Assembly (NCBI GenBank): GCA_041648665.1 | Contig: JBAZOP010000036.1 | Span: 1 to 31,514 of the forward strand | Direction of reading: 5' to 3' | From: a bacterium | Lineage (GTDB): Bacteria > UBA10199 > 2-02-FULL-44-16 > JAAZCA01 | DNA length: 31,514 bases | Shown: positions 14,958-22,887 of the stretch, piece after piece | Position numbering within the stretch: position 1 is the first letter of the stretch | How the letters are laid out: every line of letters starts with the position of its first letter | The notes under the pieces: generated by a model | Database searches by the model: none | Told to the model about the DNA's origin: nothing | The model's input: the letters and a program-made list of their open reading frames with translations, nothing else | Made by a program: the position numbers and the translations under genes

Positions 14958-16318
14958 CGAAACTGTCGATGGCCCTTGTCATTGCGATAGTCTCCCTCAC
15001 GGCCCTCGTAGCTCCGGCATTGGCAGACACGTACAGCGACCAGTTCTCTACAAACAGCAGCGACGAATATAATTATTCGGCAACCTACGCCGTATTATCG
15101 TATCCTGGCGACGTGCTGAACTATACTGCGGCCGGCGCCGCTGGTCGCGGGATCGTGAAATCACCGGAGATTTTCTCCTATGGTCTCTACTCAGTTACAT
15201 TCTCACTCAAACAAAACGGATCGGTCACCGGCGCACAGGACTTCTATCTGATCTTCGGCAATCAGGGAGAGGAGCCGTACGCGTCACCGATCACCTCGTC
15301 GGGGTCACGATACGTCATCGCCTGTACGAACGGATCGACAAACCGCCTTCGGATCGGCCTAGTCCAGAATGGCACATACTCCGTTCTCGTCACTGCCAAC
15401 ACGCCGTTCATCCGCAATGTGAATTACACAATCCTCGTGAACTGGACGAGCGCTGGCAATATCTCGGTCTATAAAGATGGCTCACCGCTAACGAACATCA
15501 CCAATACAAATTACACGAGCGGTTATGCCGGGTTCTCGGCCTATACCGCCGTTAACGATATCGTTCATATCGACTCCTATTCTATCAACGAATCGGCAGT
15601 CGCCAACTTCACATATTCATCAACTGGCCTCACCGCGTCCTTTGTCGCCACCGGCGAGAACCTCGGAGATCCGGGCGTCTCCTGCATCTGGAACATGAGC
15701 GACGGTGGATCCGCGGTCGGCTGCTCGGCGTTCGATTACACTTTCGCGTCGCCGGGCATCTACTGGGTGAACCATACCGTCTCGAACGTCGCCGGCACCT
15801 CGTACTCGAACCAGAGCGTCTTCATCGGGGCCGGCTCTGGCTACTACGCGAAGCTCGAGGTCAACGCATCCTCCGGCTACCCGCAGGGCAACCTCACGCT
15901 CTACCGCGGCGAATCAAGCGGCGCCGACACCGTGCTCGGCAGCGCGATCCTCTCCGATCTCGGCCAGAACATCTGGTACAACGTCACCCTCGACCGCACG
16001 GCCGCCGGCGTCATGACCGTCTACCTGAACGGCAGCGCGCTTATCTCGGCGACCGACACCACGTACTCGCAGGGCCGGTCCGGCCTCGCGCAAACGGGCG
16101 GCAGTTCGACGGCGACCATCTGGATCACGGCGAACGAGATTTATTCGACCATCCTGACGACGCGGGACATCACCGATGTCCAATGGAAGGGGTCGGGCGT
16201 CGAGGACGTGACCGCCGGCATCACCACGCTGGCGACGTGGGCCTTCTTCCTCGGGGTCGCTTGCGTCGTAATCGGGGCCGCGTTCGGGCTGAACACGTAC
16301 ATGAAGAGGAGGAGGTGA
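14954..16318 (+). CDS. Membrane-anchored surface protein with ConA-like and PKD domains
   Basis: A 454-aa protein with signal peptide 1-25 (ending PALA), a concanavalin-A/LamG-like region about 26-205, a degenerate PKD domain about 215-295 (WNMSDGGS...YTFASPGIYWVNHTV), a second ConA-like half about 300-400, and one C-terminal helix about 425-447 followed by KRRR. It is rich in N-glycosylation sites. This is the layout of an archaeal surface adhesin or virion spike, outside the cell and anchored by its C-terminus. ATG 14954 is chosen because GGAG lies eight bases upstream and it overlaps the beta-helix gene by ATGA. Similar LamG proteins occur in spindle-shaped archaeal viruses such as PAV1, from memory. 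Confidence 0.83.
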   Translation: MTKLSMALVIAIVSLTALVAPALADTYSDQFSTNSSDEYNYSATYAVLSYPGDVLNYTAAGAAGRGIVKSPEIFSYGLYSVTFSLKQNGSVTGAQDFYLIFGNQGEEPYASPITSSGSRYVIACTNGSTNRLRIGLVQNGTYSVLVTANTPFIRNVNYTILVNWTSAGNISVYKDGSPLTNITNTNYTSGYAGFSAYTAVNDIVHIDSYSINESAVANFTYSSTGLTASFVATGENLGDPGVSCIWNMSDGGSAVGCSAFDYTFASPGIYWVNHTVSNVAGTSYSNQSVFIGAGSGYYAKLEVNASSGYPQGNLTLYRGESSGADTVLGSAILSDLGQNIWYNVTLDRTAAGVMTVYLNGSALISATDTTYSQGRSGLAQTGGSSTATIWITANEIYSTILTTRDITDVQWKGSGVEDVTAGITTLATWAFFLGVACVVIGAAFGLNTYMKRRR

Positions 16319-16321
16319 GCG

Positions 16322-16681
16322 ATGAAACAAGCCTTTGATATCCGAATGGTCATCTTCGGGGTGCTGATGTTCGCCATCATCGGCGGCCTGATCGTGATGT
16401 TCGTCGCGGCAACGAACAACACGCTCCCCGAGACGCGGGAAATTGTCGATGTCTACCATAACTGGAGCGACGACTTCTCGGCCGATACGAGCGCAGACTA
16501 CACGACCGCCGGCACCAGCACGGCAACGTGGGAACCGACGAACGGCGTGCTCAATCTGACGGGTGCGGATGGATCGGCCCTGATCACCGGCGAGACGTTC
16601 GGCCCCGGTACGTACTCGATGAACGTCTCCTTCAAGAGCGCGACGAATCCCGGCGGCGTCATCCTCTTTATCGGCCGCTAA
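16322..16681 (+). CDS. Short membrane protein, truncated relative of the ConA-like surface protein
   Basis: A 119-aa protein with one N-terminal helix (about 9-30), then an outside region that aligns with the start of the preceding protein's ConA-like domain: DDFSADTSADY... matches DQFSTNSSDEY..., and GTYSMNVSFKS matches GLYSVTFSLKQ. It stops where the other domain continues for another 100 residues. So it is either a natural half-domain with an inverted anchor, or the result of truncation. A strong GGAGGAGGTGAG ribosome-binding site precedes it. It ends six bases from a convergent gene. Confidence 0.75.
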   Translation: MKQAFDIRMVIFGVLMFAIIGGLIVMFVAATNNTLPETREIVDVYHNWSDDFSADTSADYTTAGTSTATWEPTNGVLNLTGADGSALITGETFGPGTYSMNVSFKSATNPGGVILFIGR

Positions 16682-16687
16682 CTCTTT

Positions 16688-17059
16688 TTACCCGCGCCAC
16701 CGGGCGATCGTGCGCTCCGGCCCCGACTCGTCGCGGGCGATCACTTCGATGTAATCCCCTTCGGGCGTCAGGTTCACCGCGGGGATCCACCAGCGGTCGC
16801 GGACCCGCGGCCGGTCGATCGTGATCACCGTCTCGCCGTTTTTCTCGATGCGGACGTACTCGACGAACGTCCAGTCACGGCCGCCGAGGTACTGGATATG
16901 CACGGCCGTCCCGGCATCGGCCCGCCATATCTTGCAGGAGATCGGGTGCTCGATCGAGTAGTACTGCCACCCCGAGACCGACACGGCGATCATGAGGGCG
17001 CAGATCGCCACGCCGACGAAAAACCACCAGTAGGTCCGGCAGAACTCACCAGTTGTCAT
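16688..17059 (-). CDS. Single-pass membrane protein with outside beta domain (123 aa)
   Basis: Residues about 11-32 are a hydrophobic helix; the remaining ~90 residues are beta-rich (AVHIQYLGGRDWTFVEYVRIEKNG, then GDYIEVIARDESG), resembling the archaeal pilin/type IV-like DUF1628 tail in pattern, though I cannot confirm that family. It overlaps the upstream gene by 14 bases and is last in a three-gene unit. It ends convergent with the surface operon. Function unknown; probably part of the membrane assembly set. Confidence 0.72.
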   Translation of the reverse strand: MTTGEFCRTYWWFFVGVAICALMIAVSVSGWQYYSIEHPISCKIWRADAGTAVHIQYLGGRDWTFVEYVRIEKNGETVITIDRPRVRDRWWIPAVNLTPEGDYIEVIARDESGPERTIARWRG

Positions 17060-17369
17060 ACTCGGACGTCGACGAACTGCTGAACATATCGAGCTTCATC
17101 CGCTTCGTGGCGACGAGGAAGAACACCGCGATACCGAAGATCGCCGGCATGCAGCACGCGAAGTAAAAGATATTGATCATGATGTTGATGTTGCCGGTCG
17201 TGTCCCACACGGTCCCCGCACCGCCGTCCATGCCGGCAATCGCCATGTTGGTGATGAACCCGTCGAGGAACATCCCGCCGTAGAGCGCGAGGACCCCCGA
17301 GATCACGATGCCGATCACCATGATGCAGAACCCCTCGAAGAAGCTCCAGAAGTCGGTCACGCTATTCAC
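17046..17369 (-). CDS. Small two- or three-helix membrane protein (107 aa)
   Basis: Hydrophobic segments near residues 10-35 and 62-87 are separated by a glycine-rich outside loop (AGMDGGAGTVWDTTGN), with a charged, serine-rich C-terminal tail. The start is GTG 17369, with GTG 17360 as an alternative; GGAG lies just upstream. It overlaps both neighbours by a few bases. It belongs to a repeated type in this element: short proteins with two helices around a small outside loop. Confidence 0.7.
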   Translation of the reverse strand: MNSVTDFWSFFEGFCIMVIGIVISGVLALYGGMFLDGFITNMAIAGMDGGAGTVWDTTGNINIMINIFYFACCMPAIFGIAVFFLVATKRMKLDMFSSSSTSEYDNW

Positions 17370-17643
17370 CCAACTCCTGACGCTCCCGCGCCCTGACCAC
17401 GGCCCAGATGAGCGTGCCGAGCATCGTCAGGCCGAGCATCCCCGCCGCGATACCCCGGATAAACGTCCAGGTATCGGCGGTCTGCTGCGAGACCATCCCG
17501 TGCGCGATCATGGGGGATGCGGCCGCGGCCATGCCGTTGAAGAACATCGCGACGATACCGAAGACGAACGCGGCAAAAATGAGGAAGCAGACCACCATGA
17601 AGAGGTCGAACGCCCCGCCGTCACTATCGGTATCGCGCTGCAT
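17362..17643 (-). CDS. Small two-helix membrane protein (93 aa)
   Basis: An acidic N-terminus (QRDTDSDGG) is followed by a long hydrophobic segment (about 12-35), a loop, and a second helix (about 62-84) ending in a charged tail. It is the first gene of a three-gene unit; the TATA box at 17673-17680 predicts a transcript start only about seven bases before ATG 17643, so the message is nearly leaderless. Candidate virion membrane or pore protein; no family recognised. Confidence 0.72.
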   Translation of the reverse strand: MQRDTDSDGGAFDLFMVVCFLIFAAFVFGIVAMFFNGMAAAASPMIAHGMVSQQTADTWTFIRGIAAGMLGLTMLGTLIWAVVRARERQELGE

Positions 17644-17672
17644 AAAGAATAAGGGATGATATCTCGGGCTGA

Positions 17673-17680
17673 GTATATAA
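17673..17680 (-). promoter_or_regulatory. TATA box for 17643-16688 unit
   Basis: Minus-strand cttatatact is a strong archaeal TATA box about 30 bases upstream of ATG 17643. Confidence 0.6.
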
Positions 17681-17689
17681 GGCTATGCG

Positions 17690-17932
17690 CTACTCCCTCC
17701 CGAGCATCCGCGGGCCCCGTGGGATGCGGTGGTCCTCGAGGTGCAGATACTTGTACATGATCGCGGCCGCAGGGAGAAAGAGCCGGTATTCCACCCGGCA
17801 GATCCAGCCGTGCAGCCCCTCGTCGTTCCGGTGAACATCCAGGTAGCTCATGAACTCCACGACGCCCATCTTGTAGGCCGTCATGAAGTCCAGTTGCTCC
17901 CCGTCTTCGGGTCTTCGCTTTAACAGTGGCAT
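17690..17932 (-). CDS. Small soluble hypothetical protein (80 aa)
   Basis: A charged protein with a helical centre (FMTAYKMGVVEFMSYLDVH) and a more hydrophobic stretch (YRLFLPAAAIMYKYLH). A GAGGT ribosome-binding site lies nine bases before ATG 17932. The upstream gap to the ATPase gene holds several AAGT/ACTT repeats (17946-17970), including caagt-tt-acttg, which may be a regulator site. It lies between the ATPase and the small membrane proteins. No function assigned. Confidence 0.65.
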   Translation of the reverse strand: MPLLKRRPEDGEQLDFMTAYKMGVVEFMSYLDVHRNDEGLHGWICRVEYRLFLPAAAIMYKYLHLEDHRIPRGPRMLGRE

Positions 17933-17984
17933 GGTTGTGTTACCTCAAGTTTACTTGCTCAAGTGCTCTTAAGTTTTCGCTACT

Positions 17985-19019
17985 TTACTTTGCCATAGAT
18001 ATCTGTGATACATTAGAGACATTCCTGTGTGTGTGTTTTTTAATGGGTATGCCAAGTGCACCAGCCCTATGCTCGAATTGTCTCTGAGTGATACGCGTGC
18101 CGTGCTCTTTGTTGATGGTTGCCACCGCCTGCTGCCGCGTGATACGCTCTTCGGTGTCGAGCAACCGTGCTATCTTGTAGATGTAGTCATCGAAGGCCGG
18201 CAGGTTCTCATCATCCTTGACGGGGGCGGCACACCCCTTCTGCGGTTGCTCTTTGTGCATCTGCTTGTCGACCATCTCCGCGTTTTTCTTCCGCACGACA
18301 TCATACTCCGCGGCCATCTCGGGCGATGGGGCATAGGAAATCCAGCGGCGCACAACCTTGTTGCCCCCCTGCCGCATATGCACTTGCAGCGTCTTCCCTG
18401 CACGGAAGAGCCGCTTGTTCCGAAAGACCTTGATCAGGGTCATGCCGAAGGCGTGCAACTGTTCCGCAATCTCGCCGTAGTAGCGCACCATCGTCCGCGG
18501 CACTTTGTCGATGAGGAACGGGTCGGGCACGGAGATCAATAGGATGGTGTTCGCCGTGCGGCACACCTGCAATATGTGGTTGAGTTTCTTGTTCGTGCTC
18601 GAGGCGAAGTCCCGACTATCCCACCCCACGCCGGCGTCGTCGAGGATGTAGATGTTGTGCGCTTTCAGGTTCTCCATCTTCTCTTCGAGCGATTCGTCCT
18701 GGATGACGGCGACATTGTTGAAGGTGAAGTAGTCTTCGGGTTTCCCGCCGGTGATCTTCGCGATCTCCTCGGAGCACCGTTTCGCGAGGTAGAGGAGCGA
18801 GTAGGACTTTCCGCCGCCCCGCTCCCCGACGAGGAGCAGGAGAACGTCTTTGTTGTGCTTGCTCGTCACCCGCTCTGCGAAGATTTCCGCGAGGCTTTTC
18901 GGTTCGTTACACCGGGGGTTTTTATCGAAAAACTCCTTGATGCGGAGACCCTTCTCGCCCCTCCCGGCGCCACCGTAGTAGGCGGTATCGTAGGGCGCGA
19001 GTGCTTCGGCGATCTGCAT
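17985..19019 (-). CDS. P-loop ATPase, cassette B copy
   Basis: About 344 aa, homologous to the ATPase at 1664-2578 over the core. Counting from GTG 19025, Walker A is GERGGGKS at 67-74, Walker B NIYILDD at 124-130, and the sensor-like strand reads LLISVPDPF. Shared blocks include RVTS..NKD, GMTLIKV, F..GKTL and a common C-terminal AEY. The C-terminal ~70 residues differ and include a helix-turn-helix-like part (EERITRQQAVATINKEHG). As in cassette A, a GTG overlaps the upstream stop and an ATG follows two codons later; I take the ATG (19019) but both are possible. Probably cytoplasmic, driving assembly, packaging or transfer with the membrane proteins around it. Confidence 0.85.
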   Translation of the reverse strand: MQIAEALAPYDTAYYGGAGRGEKGLRIKEFFDKNPRCNEPKSLAEIFAERVTSKHNKDVLLLLVGERGGGKSYSLLYLAKRCSEEIAKITGGKPEDYFTFNNVAVIQDESLEEKMENLKAHNIYILDDAGVGWDSRDFASSTNKKLNHILQVCRTANTILLISVPDPFLIDKVPRTMVRYYGEIAEQLHAFGMTLIKVFRNKRLFRAGKTLQVHMRQGGNKVVRRWISYAPSPEMAAEYDVVRKKNAEMVDKQMHKEQPQKGCAAPVKDDENLPAFDDYIYKIARLLDTEERITRQQAVATINKEHGTRITQRQFEHRAGALGIPIKKHTHRNVSNVSQISMAK

Positions 19020-19021
19020 CG

Positions 19022-19411
19022 TCACACCTTCGCGATGATGATGGTGTTCGCGATGCCGATGTACTCGTCTGCATACGCGATGACCTCCCCGGCGGCGTTC
19101 TGTGCCGCGAGGATCTTCAGTTCGCCCTTGACCTCGTTCTTGACGTCGAGCGCGTTGATCTTCCGGATCTCGGTGTCGAGCCTCTTCAGGAGGTCGATGC
19201 GGATATCGTCCTCGGGGATCTTGATGATGAGGTTCCGCACGTACCAGTAGGGCCGCTGGTCCGTCGGGCCGTTCAGGTTCATCATCAGGATATCGAAGCG
19301 GTTAAACCCGTTCAGCATACTGTACAGCCACGCCTCCGGCGCGCTCTTCGGGGCGATGCCGGTCTTGAGGCCGGCCTCGCCGAGATCCGTCACTCCTTCG
19401 TCTTCGAGCAT
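19022..19411 (-). CDS. ATPase partner protein, cassette B copy (129 aa)
   Basis: Homologous to the 125-aa protein at 1284-1661: TDQRP, R.LIIKIPEDDIR, LLKRLD, KINAL, ELKILAAQ, GEVIAYADEYIG match in order and spacing. It is soluble and helical, with no catalytic motif. It lies directly before the second ATPase with the same four-base stop/start overlap. The coding order partner-then-ATPase is thus conserved in two separate places, which supports a functional complex. It starts four bases after the 113-aa gene. Confidence 0.82.
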   Translation of the reverse strand: MLEDEGVTDLGEAGLKTGIAPKSAPEAWLYSMLNGFNRFDILMMNLNGPTDQRPYWYVRNLIIKIPEDDIRIDLLKRLDTEIRKINALDVKNEVKGELKILAAQNAAGEVIAYADEYIGIANTIIIAKV

Positions 19412-19415
19412 CCTA

Positions 19416-19757
19416 TCACGTCCTCGTCGCGAGCAGGCCGCGGTCGAAGAGGTCGTTCTTGAACTGCACGAAGAAGTCGATCCCCTTCAGCACGCGGTCG
19501 CGGCTGTACCCCGTGGGCTGCAACCAGTCCTCGAGGTCTTTCCACTTGCCGTTCGTGTAGTTGTGCGAGGTGTAGAAGTAGAGGAGGTTGAACGAGTAGT
19601 AGAACTTCTCGTACTCCGCCTCGGCGTTCCCGCGGCCCGTCATGATAATCACCCGTGTCCTCGCCGCTCGATTCGCCGTTTCATTGAGTACAGCGTCGAT
19701 AGTCTGGAGGATGTGGGCGTGTTCGTGCTGCTGGATCGACCACGATTCGTCGGCCAT
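19416..19757 (-). CDS. Soluble hypothetical protein of cassette B (113 aa)
   Basis: A helical, aromatic-rich protein (EKFYYSFNLLYFYTSHNY, then DLEDWLQPTGY). It may be a distant relative of the 127-aa protein at 2575-2958, sharing E.F...F and [DE].W[IL]Q patterns and a similar C-terminal helix, although gene order differs. GAGG lies a few bases upstream of ATG 19757. It is flanked by the 325-aa membrane protein and the ATPase partner, within an operon of tightly spaced genes. No domain recognised. Confidence 0.72.
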   Translation of the reverse strand: MADESWSIQQHEHAHILQTIDAVLNETANRAARTRVIIMTGRGNAEAEYEKFYYSFNLLYFYTSHNYTNGKWKDLEDWLQPTGYSRDRVLKGIDFFVQFKNDLFDRGLLATRT

Positions 19758-19763
19758 GTCGCC

Positions 19764-20741
19764 TCACTTGAACACCATGTTCGCGAGCACGTAGAACGCG
19801 AGGATCAGCACGCCGATGATCATGCAGAACGCGATAACATAGGTGAACATCTTGATCTGGTCCTGCAATTTGCGCCAGTTGATCGCTTCGATCAGGTACT
19901 TGATGCGCTCCGTGTCCTGGGAGCAATGCGAGTACGGCAGATCCTTGAACGCCTTGTAGTACGTGAACATGATCGCCTTGACCGTCCGCTTCTTCTTCCC
20001 AGGCTCCGCGAGTGGCGGGGCGATGGGTTTGCCGAGCAACACGTCGATAATAGATCGGCGCTGCTGCTTCTGCGGGATGGCGGGTTCTTCGACCTCGATC
20101 TCCGTGCCCGAGTCGAGCGGGAGTTTCATCAGGTACTCCTGCATGTCCTTCAGCGTATCGACGATGACCTCTTTCGGCAGTTCGAAATCCCTCCGTGCCT
20201 CCGGGTCGTAAAACGTCGGCTTGTACGCCTTGACGATGAGTTCGGCATTGTGTTCGAGGTCTTCGCGCTTCTGCCGCAGATGGCTCCAGAGGTCGACGTT
20301 CGGCAGGAAGGAGAGCCGGCCGAACGATGGGCGGTCGTTCCGGTGCGCCGCCATCGTCTGGTAGGCGATAGCGGCCCGCGTGGAGATGGGCAGCGACCGC
20401 GAGACGCTGGTGTGCCATACGTCGAGCCCGAGCGGGTAGTGTGTCGGCTCGGCATCGCCGGAGATGAACGAGGGGTCGATCTTCAGGCCGAACGTCGCGT
20501 CCTCGAAGATGGGCGATCCGTCCTTGTCTTTGTAGCCGGTGATCCACCGGGCCCTGGCGGTGCCCGCGTCCTCCACCGAGAGGAGCGGATAACTGTTCTT
20601 CCTCGCGTCGATGAACTGTTTGCGCTCGGGGTTGAAGCTCCAGTCGTTCGAGACCCGGAACAGGCCGAGCAGGATCAGGATCACGTTGATGATCGCGCTC
20701 CCGATCAGGTATTCCATGCCGATGAGGCCGAATGATGCCAT
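19764..20741 (-). CDS. Bitopic membrane protein with large inner domain (325 aa)
   Basis: One helix near the N-terminus (about 8-28) and one near the C-terminus (about 298-320) enclose a soluble domain of about 260 residues with charged helices, a proline-rich linker (GKPIAPPLAEPGKKKR) and no known motif. This resembles a membrane-bound coupling or platform protein. It is followed by the ATPase set, so it may dock the ATPase at the membrane; that is inference. The ribosome-binding site GGAGGTAAGG includes the stop codon of the preceding gene. Confidence 0.75.
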   Translation of the reverse strand: MASFGLIGMEYLIGSAIINVILILLGLFRVSNDWSFNPERKQFIDARKNSYPLLSVEDAGTARARWITGYKDKDGSPIFEDATFGLKIDPSFISGDAEPTHYPLGLDVWHTSVSRSLPISTRAAIAYQTMAAHRNDRPSFGRLSFLPNVDLWSHLRQKREDLEHNAELIVKAYKPTFYDPEARRDFELPKEVIVDTLKDMQEYLMKLPLDSGTEIEVEEPAIPQKQQRRSIIDVLLGKPIAPPLAEPGKKKRTVKAIMFTYYKAFKDLPYSHCSQDTERIKYLIEAINWRKLQDQIKMFTYVIAFCMIIGVLILAFYVLANMVFK

Positions 20742-20744
20742 GCC

Positions 20745-21311
20745 TTACCTCCTTGCCAACGGGTTAGAGATTCGCAGGCCGCGGCCGTCCTGCTGCGGTG
20801 CCTGCCCCGAGTCGCGCACCGAGTAGTTGACGCTCTGGGAATTGCACGTCTCGATCTTGTTCTGGAGAGCGCGTTCCCACCCGTCCGCGGCGCGGCTGAT
20901 GAATTTGTCGTAGTGGTCGAGGATCATCGAGTAGATCGCCCCGAACTCGGGGTTATCGCGGTCGCAGGGCGGAAACGACTGCTTCGCCTCGATCATGATG
21001 ATCTCGAAGTACATTTTTGAGATTTCGATATCGGGCAGCTTCGCGAGCACGTTCGTCTTGTCGAACGCCCCCATCACGATCGTCGTGAGAGTGCGTTTCG
21101 TCTCCATGAAGAGCCCGGCGGCGTTGATGCGGTCCACGAGGTCTTTTCGGTACTCCGTCGCGGCGAGCATCGCCCGATGGACGTACATGTTGTAGACGCC
21201 ATCGTCGCCGTACATCTTCCGCGGGTCGCCGACGACGGGCGTGCCGTCGGGAGCGAGCTGGCGACCGAATGCGTCGTAGTAGACCGGCTGTTGCGTGTCG
21301 GAACCGTTCAT
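20745..21311 (-). CDS. Soluble hypothetical protein (188 aa)
   Basis: The N-terminal part contains YYDAFGRQLAPDGTPVVGDP, followed by a mostly helical body (MYVHRAMLAATEYRKDLVDRI and others). The C-terminus is short, basic and polar. No signal peptide or membrane segment. An excellent GGGAGGTGAGG ribosome-binding site lies before ATG 21311. It precedes the 325-aa membrane protein by three bases. No family is recognised; a cytoplasmic assembly factor is possible. Confidence 0.75.
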   Translation of the reverse strand: MNGSDTQQPVYYDAFGRQLAPDGTPVVGDPRKMYGDDGVYNMYVHRAMLAATEYRKDLVDRINAAGLFMETKRTLTTIVMGAFDKTNVLAKLPDIEISKMYFEIIMIEAKQSFPPCDRDNPEFGAIYSMILDHYDKFISRAADGWERALQNKIETCNSQSVNYSVRDSGQAPQQDGRGLRISNPLARR

Positions 21312-21393
21312 GCCTCACCTCCCGAGAGAATAGGGATTGAAGGAGGTGAGGACGAGGGGTGATCCTCGTCGGTCGTCGTGCGGTACTGGGGGA

Positions 21394-21699
21394 TTAACCG
21401 CCCTTCTGCATCCCGCGGATGTAGAGGATAGCGATTGCGAGCATCAGGGCGATGATCGCGAGCGAGATCAGCCCACCCCACGTTGCCCACATCTGCGGGA
21501 CATCGGGCATGTTGGTGTTGTGCGTCCGGTTCCAGTCCGAATCGACCGCCAATGCCGGCATACTCGACTCCATCGTTCCGGCGATGAACGGGACGAAGAT
21601 GAACCCTGCGATGACCACGATCAGCCCGAAGACGAGCCCGACGATCATCGTGGTCGGGTTCGTGCTCTTCCCGCCTCCGCCGCCACCACGTCGTGCCAT
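21394..21699 (-). CDS. Small glycine-headed two-helix membrane protein (101 aa)
   Basis: Begins MARRGGGGGGKS, then a helix (about 18-42), an outside loop of about 35 residues with an N-glycosylation site, and a second helix (about 75-95). It is first in its transcription unit, with its own promoter and a GGGTG ribosome-binding site. A small, probably abundant protein of this type fits the major structural proteins of spindle or pleomorphic archaeal viruses, which are short and have two hydrophobic helices; that link is inferred from general features. Confidence 0.75.
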   Translation of the reverse strand: MARRGGGGGGKSTNPTTMIVGLVFGLIVVIAGFIFVPFIAGTMESSMPALAVDSDWNRTHNTNMPDVPQMWATWGGLISLAIIALMLAIAILYIRGMQKGG

Positions 21700-21728
21700 G
21701 TTTCGAAGTCACCCCCGCATCCCGGTTA

Positions 21729-21760
21729 CAGGTTCTTTTTCTCTCTTTGTTCATAAATGT
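21729..21760 (-). promoter_or_regulatory. Promoter of the 21699-17985 unit
   Basis: A minus-strand TATA-like catttatga at 21752-21760 predicts a transcript start near 21729, about 30 bases before ATG 21699. The rest of the 106-base gap to the next upstream gene shows nothing else. Confidence 0.45.
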
Positions 21761-21805
21761 TTGCACTATTGTCCTCATTCCTCCTCCTTCATTCTCCTTT
21801 TGTAC

Positions 21806-22036
21806 TCATGCCCTGATTCGCGACAGCCTCTTCAGGCCGAGCGCGAGGATCACGACGCCGATGCCGATGAGCGCGATCACGAGCACCGGCTGCGCCATCT
21901 GCACGACGGTCGTCGGGCCGCCGGCATCATCGCCCGGCGCGAAGTCCGCCTCGAGGCCGCCGAAGACTATCGGCAGCGAGAGGAGCCCGATCACGACGAT
22001 GATGCTGATGGCGATGAGCGGGACGATGGCCTTCAT
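21806..22036 (-). CDS. Small two-helix membrane protein (76 aa)
   Basis: A helix at about 4-26, an acidic outside loop (LEADFAPGDDAGG), and a helix at about 46-68 with a basic end (KRLSRIRA). Same plan as the 101-aa, 93-aa and 107-aa proteins. It overlaps the preceding gene by ATGA and is the last gene of the long unit running from 30416. Candidate virion membrane protein or channel. Confidence 0.72.
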   Translation of the reverse strand: MKAIVPLIAISIIVVIGLLSLPIVFGGLEADFAPGDDAGGPTTVVQMAQPVLVIALIGIGVVILALGLKRLSRIRA

Positions 22037-22203
22037 TCACCCGCCTCCCAGAGCGCCATCGGCCCCATCGCGAGCCAGTAGGCGAGATGGGGCAGCGGGT
22101 TCCACACATGGCACGATATACGCCCTTCGCCGCCGAGCGGCACGGCGATCAGCACGAGCAGAAAGGCGGCATAGTAGATGATGATAAGCCATAGGTCGTT
22201 CAC
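22033..22203 (-). CDS. Small membrane protein (56 aa)
   Basis: A GTG start overlaps the stop of the PKD gene (GTGA), and the end overlaps the next start (ATGA), filling the gap exactly. The peptide has a strong N-terminal helix (NDLWLIIIYYAAFLLVLIAV) and a second weaker hydrophobic part (LAYWLAMGPMALW). The perfect fit in the overlap pattern and the membrane character support it as real despite its length. Function unknown. Confidence 0.7.
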   Translation of the reverse strand: MNDLWLIIIYYAAFLLVLIAVPLGGEGRISCHVWNPLPHLAYWLAMGPMALWEAGE

Positions 22204-22886
22204 ACCTCGTCCGCCTCCGACGGTTCCGGCGGAGCATACCATATCTCGGCGACGAGCAATGCGCAGACGATGCCGAGGGCTACGGCGAGGACGATCAGCC
22301 CCCATCCGACCGGCAGGCTCGCGAACTCCGTCCAGTGGGTCGCATAGACATACGAGACCGTCGCGCCGTCGGTGATGGTCGATTCGACGACGGTCTCCGA
22401 GACGCCAACGGAGCCGTAGACCGTCATGATGCCCGTGGCGGCGAAGAGCGTCGCGGCGATGCCGAGCGCCACGATATTGAGGTACACCCGGTTCTGCGTA
22501 TCCCAGAACCCGTACACGACGAACCCCGCGGCGATGAAGAGCGTCGCGATGTAGGCGAGGAGCGGGACGTGTGCCCGCCCGATGTCGGCGACGTGGATAT
22601 ACGCCTTCTTCAGTTCGATGTCGGACGCCGATGCGTTCGCGACCGTGAGCTGCACGCTGTACCATCCTGGCGTCGTGTAGCGGTGCGATGCGTCTTCGTC
22701 CGACGAGTACGAGCCATCGCCGAAGGACCAGTTCCACGACGTGACGGGCGTCGTGTTCGTCGGGTCGAACCCAACCGCGAGCGGTGCGGTGCCGCTGGTG
22801 ACGTTCGCGGTGAAGTCGCACATCGTCGCAGCGCTGCACGCCCCCACCAGGAGAAGGATCCCGATCAGGGCGGCAAGGACTCGCAT
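22200..22886 (-). CDS. PKD-domain membrane protein (228 aa)
   Basis: Residues 1-22 are a signal peptide; it contains VGAC, which could be a lipobox, but cleavage is unproven. Residues about 24-95 form a clear PKD domain with WNWSFGDGS and the closing Y..PG.Y.V.L.V. About three helices follow (near 107-128, 137-160 and 198-224). ATG 22886 is chosen for the AGGGGG ribosome-binding site and the one-base gap from the previous stop. PKD domains bind proteins or sugars on archaeal cell and virion surfaces. It belongs to the membrane/surface operon. Confidence 0.82.
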   Translation of the reverse strand: MRVLAALIGILLLVGACSAATMCDFTANVTSGTAPLAVGFDPTNTTPVTSWNWSFGDGSYSSDEDASHRYTTPGWYSVQLTVANASASDIELKKAYIHVADIGRAHVPLLAYIATLFIAAGFVVYGFWDTQNRVYLNIVALGIAATLFAATGIMTVYGSVGVSETVVESTITDGATVSYVYATHWTEFASLPVGWGLIVLAVALGIVCALLVAEIWYAPPEPSEADEV

Positions 22887-22887
22887 C

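Noticed and set aside
19356..20735. Long plus-strand open frame (459 codons) opposite the 325-aa and ATPase-partner genes
   Set aside because: It is a shadow of GC-rich minus-strand genes; composition is Arg/Val/Asp-heavy with no domain, and the minus-strand genes have ribosome-binding sites and membrane helices.
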